This document shows, one piece after another, positions 5,967 through 6,120 of a stretch of DNA of 6,120 bases; positions within the stretch are counted from its first letter, which is position 1, and the number at the start of each line of letters is the position of its first letter. This DNA is from an uncultured beta proteobacterium (GTDB taxonomy: Bacteria > Pseudomonadota > Gammaproteobacteria > Burkholderiales > Rhodocyclaceae): contig CAIXAY010000224.1 of assembly GCA_903917505.1 (NCBI GenBank), forward strand, positions 1 through 6,120. Direction: 5' to 3'. A program made the position numbers and the translations under genes. The notes under the pieces are model-generated. The model was not told the DNA's origin, did no database searches, and saw only the letters and a program-made list of their open reading frames with translations.

Positions 5967-6120
5967 TCAATCGATATATTTCAGCCCCGCCCTGGCCAGC
6001 GGTTCGCGCATCGCGTACATGTCGAGGCCGAGTTCGCCGGCGGCGAAGCGTTTGCGCTTGTCGGCTTCGTTCGCTTCGCGCGCTTCGGCCGCGTCGGCCA
6101 CCTGCGCCGCGACCTGGCGC
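5967..6120 (-). CDS. C-terminal end of an unidentified convergent gene (partial)
   Basis: The minus strand is open from the window edge to TGA at 5967-5969, giving the last 50 residues of a protein whose start lies beyond the window. The tail has a charged, helix-prone stretch rich in Ala, Glu and Lys ([20 protein letters not shown], then KRKRFAAG) followed by [20 protein letters not shown] and a final Ile-Asp. The codons are G/C-ending like the neighbours, and the ordered tail makes a real gene end likely. I do not recognise the family. It converges on uxaA with only 20 bases between the two stop codons and no visible terminator, so the two transcripts probably overlap at their 3' ends. A function in the same sugar-acid pathway is possible from position only. 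Confidence 0.6.
   Translation of the reverse strand, partial: RQVAAQVADAAEAREANEADKRKRFAAGELGLDMYAMREPLARAGLKYID

Noticed and set aside
1..6120. CRISPR array, tRNA/rRNA, insertion sequence or phage genes
   Set aside because: No regularly spaced direct repeats, tRNA-like cloverleaf, transposase motif or terminal inverted repeats were seen by eye.

Overview
The window looks like a GC-rich betaproteobacterial chromosome. The basis is the end of an F1Fo ATP synthase operon whose epsilon subunit resembles betaproteobacterial AtpC, together with strongly G/C-ending codons. This affiliation is inferred from protein style. The exact genus cannot be read from the window.

Layout: positions 1-513 hold the last codons of atpD and a complete atpC, both on the + strand. 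Positions 514-866 contain no intact gene. Their right half carries a minus-strand remnant of an MFS exporter of the EntS/MFS_3 type, and the rest holds only weak hairpins. Positions 867-2729 (minus) encode a sigma-54-dependent activator with a PrpR_N sensor domain, a PAS-like region, an AAA+ domain with an intact GAFTGA loop, and a Fis-type helix-turn-helix. A divergent control region of about 185 bp follows. It contains a near-perfect 41-bp inverted repeat (candidate activator site), a candidate IHF site and an exact-consensus -24/-12 promoter. On its far side are uxaB (tagaturonate reductase, 2915-4414) and uxaA (altronate dehydratase, 4432-5946), which form a tight two-gene operon. The window ends in the C-terminal 50 codons of an unidentified convergent gene on the minus strand.

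How the parts fit: UxaB reduces D-tagaturonate to D-altronate with NADH, and UxaA dehydrates D-altronate to 2-keto-3-deoxy-D-gluconate. These are the middle two steps of the galacturonate (pectin sugar) branch. The isomerase, KDG kinase, KDPG aldolase and transporter are not in the window. The most interesting reading is the control logic. The operon appears to be switched on by RNA polymerase-sigma-54 and the adjacent PrpR_N-type enhancer-binding protein, rather than by the GntR-type repressors (ExuR/UxuR) known from enterobacteria. The regulator's own candidate sigma-70 promoter overlaps one arm of the inverted repeat, so autoregulation is plausible. The sigma-54 promoter also sets the uxaB start: the first in-frame GTG (2873) lies upstream of the predicted transcript start, whereas GTG 2915 has a good Shine-Dalgarno sequence and aligns with the family N-terminus.
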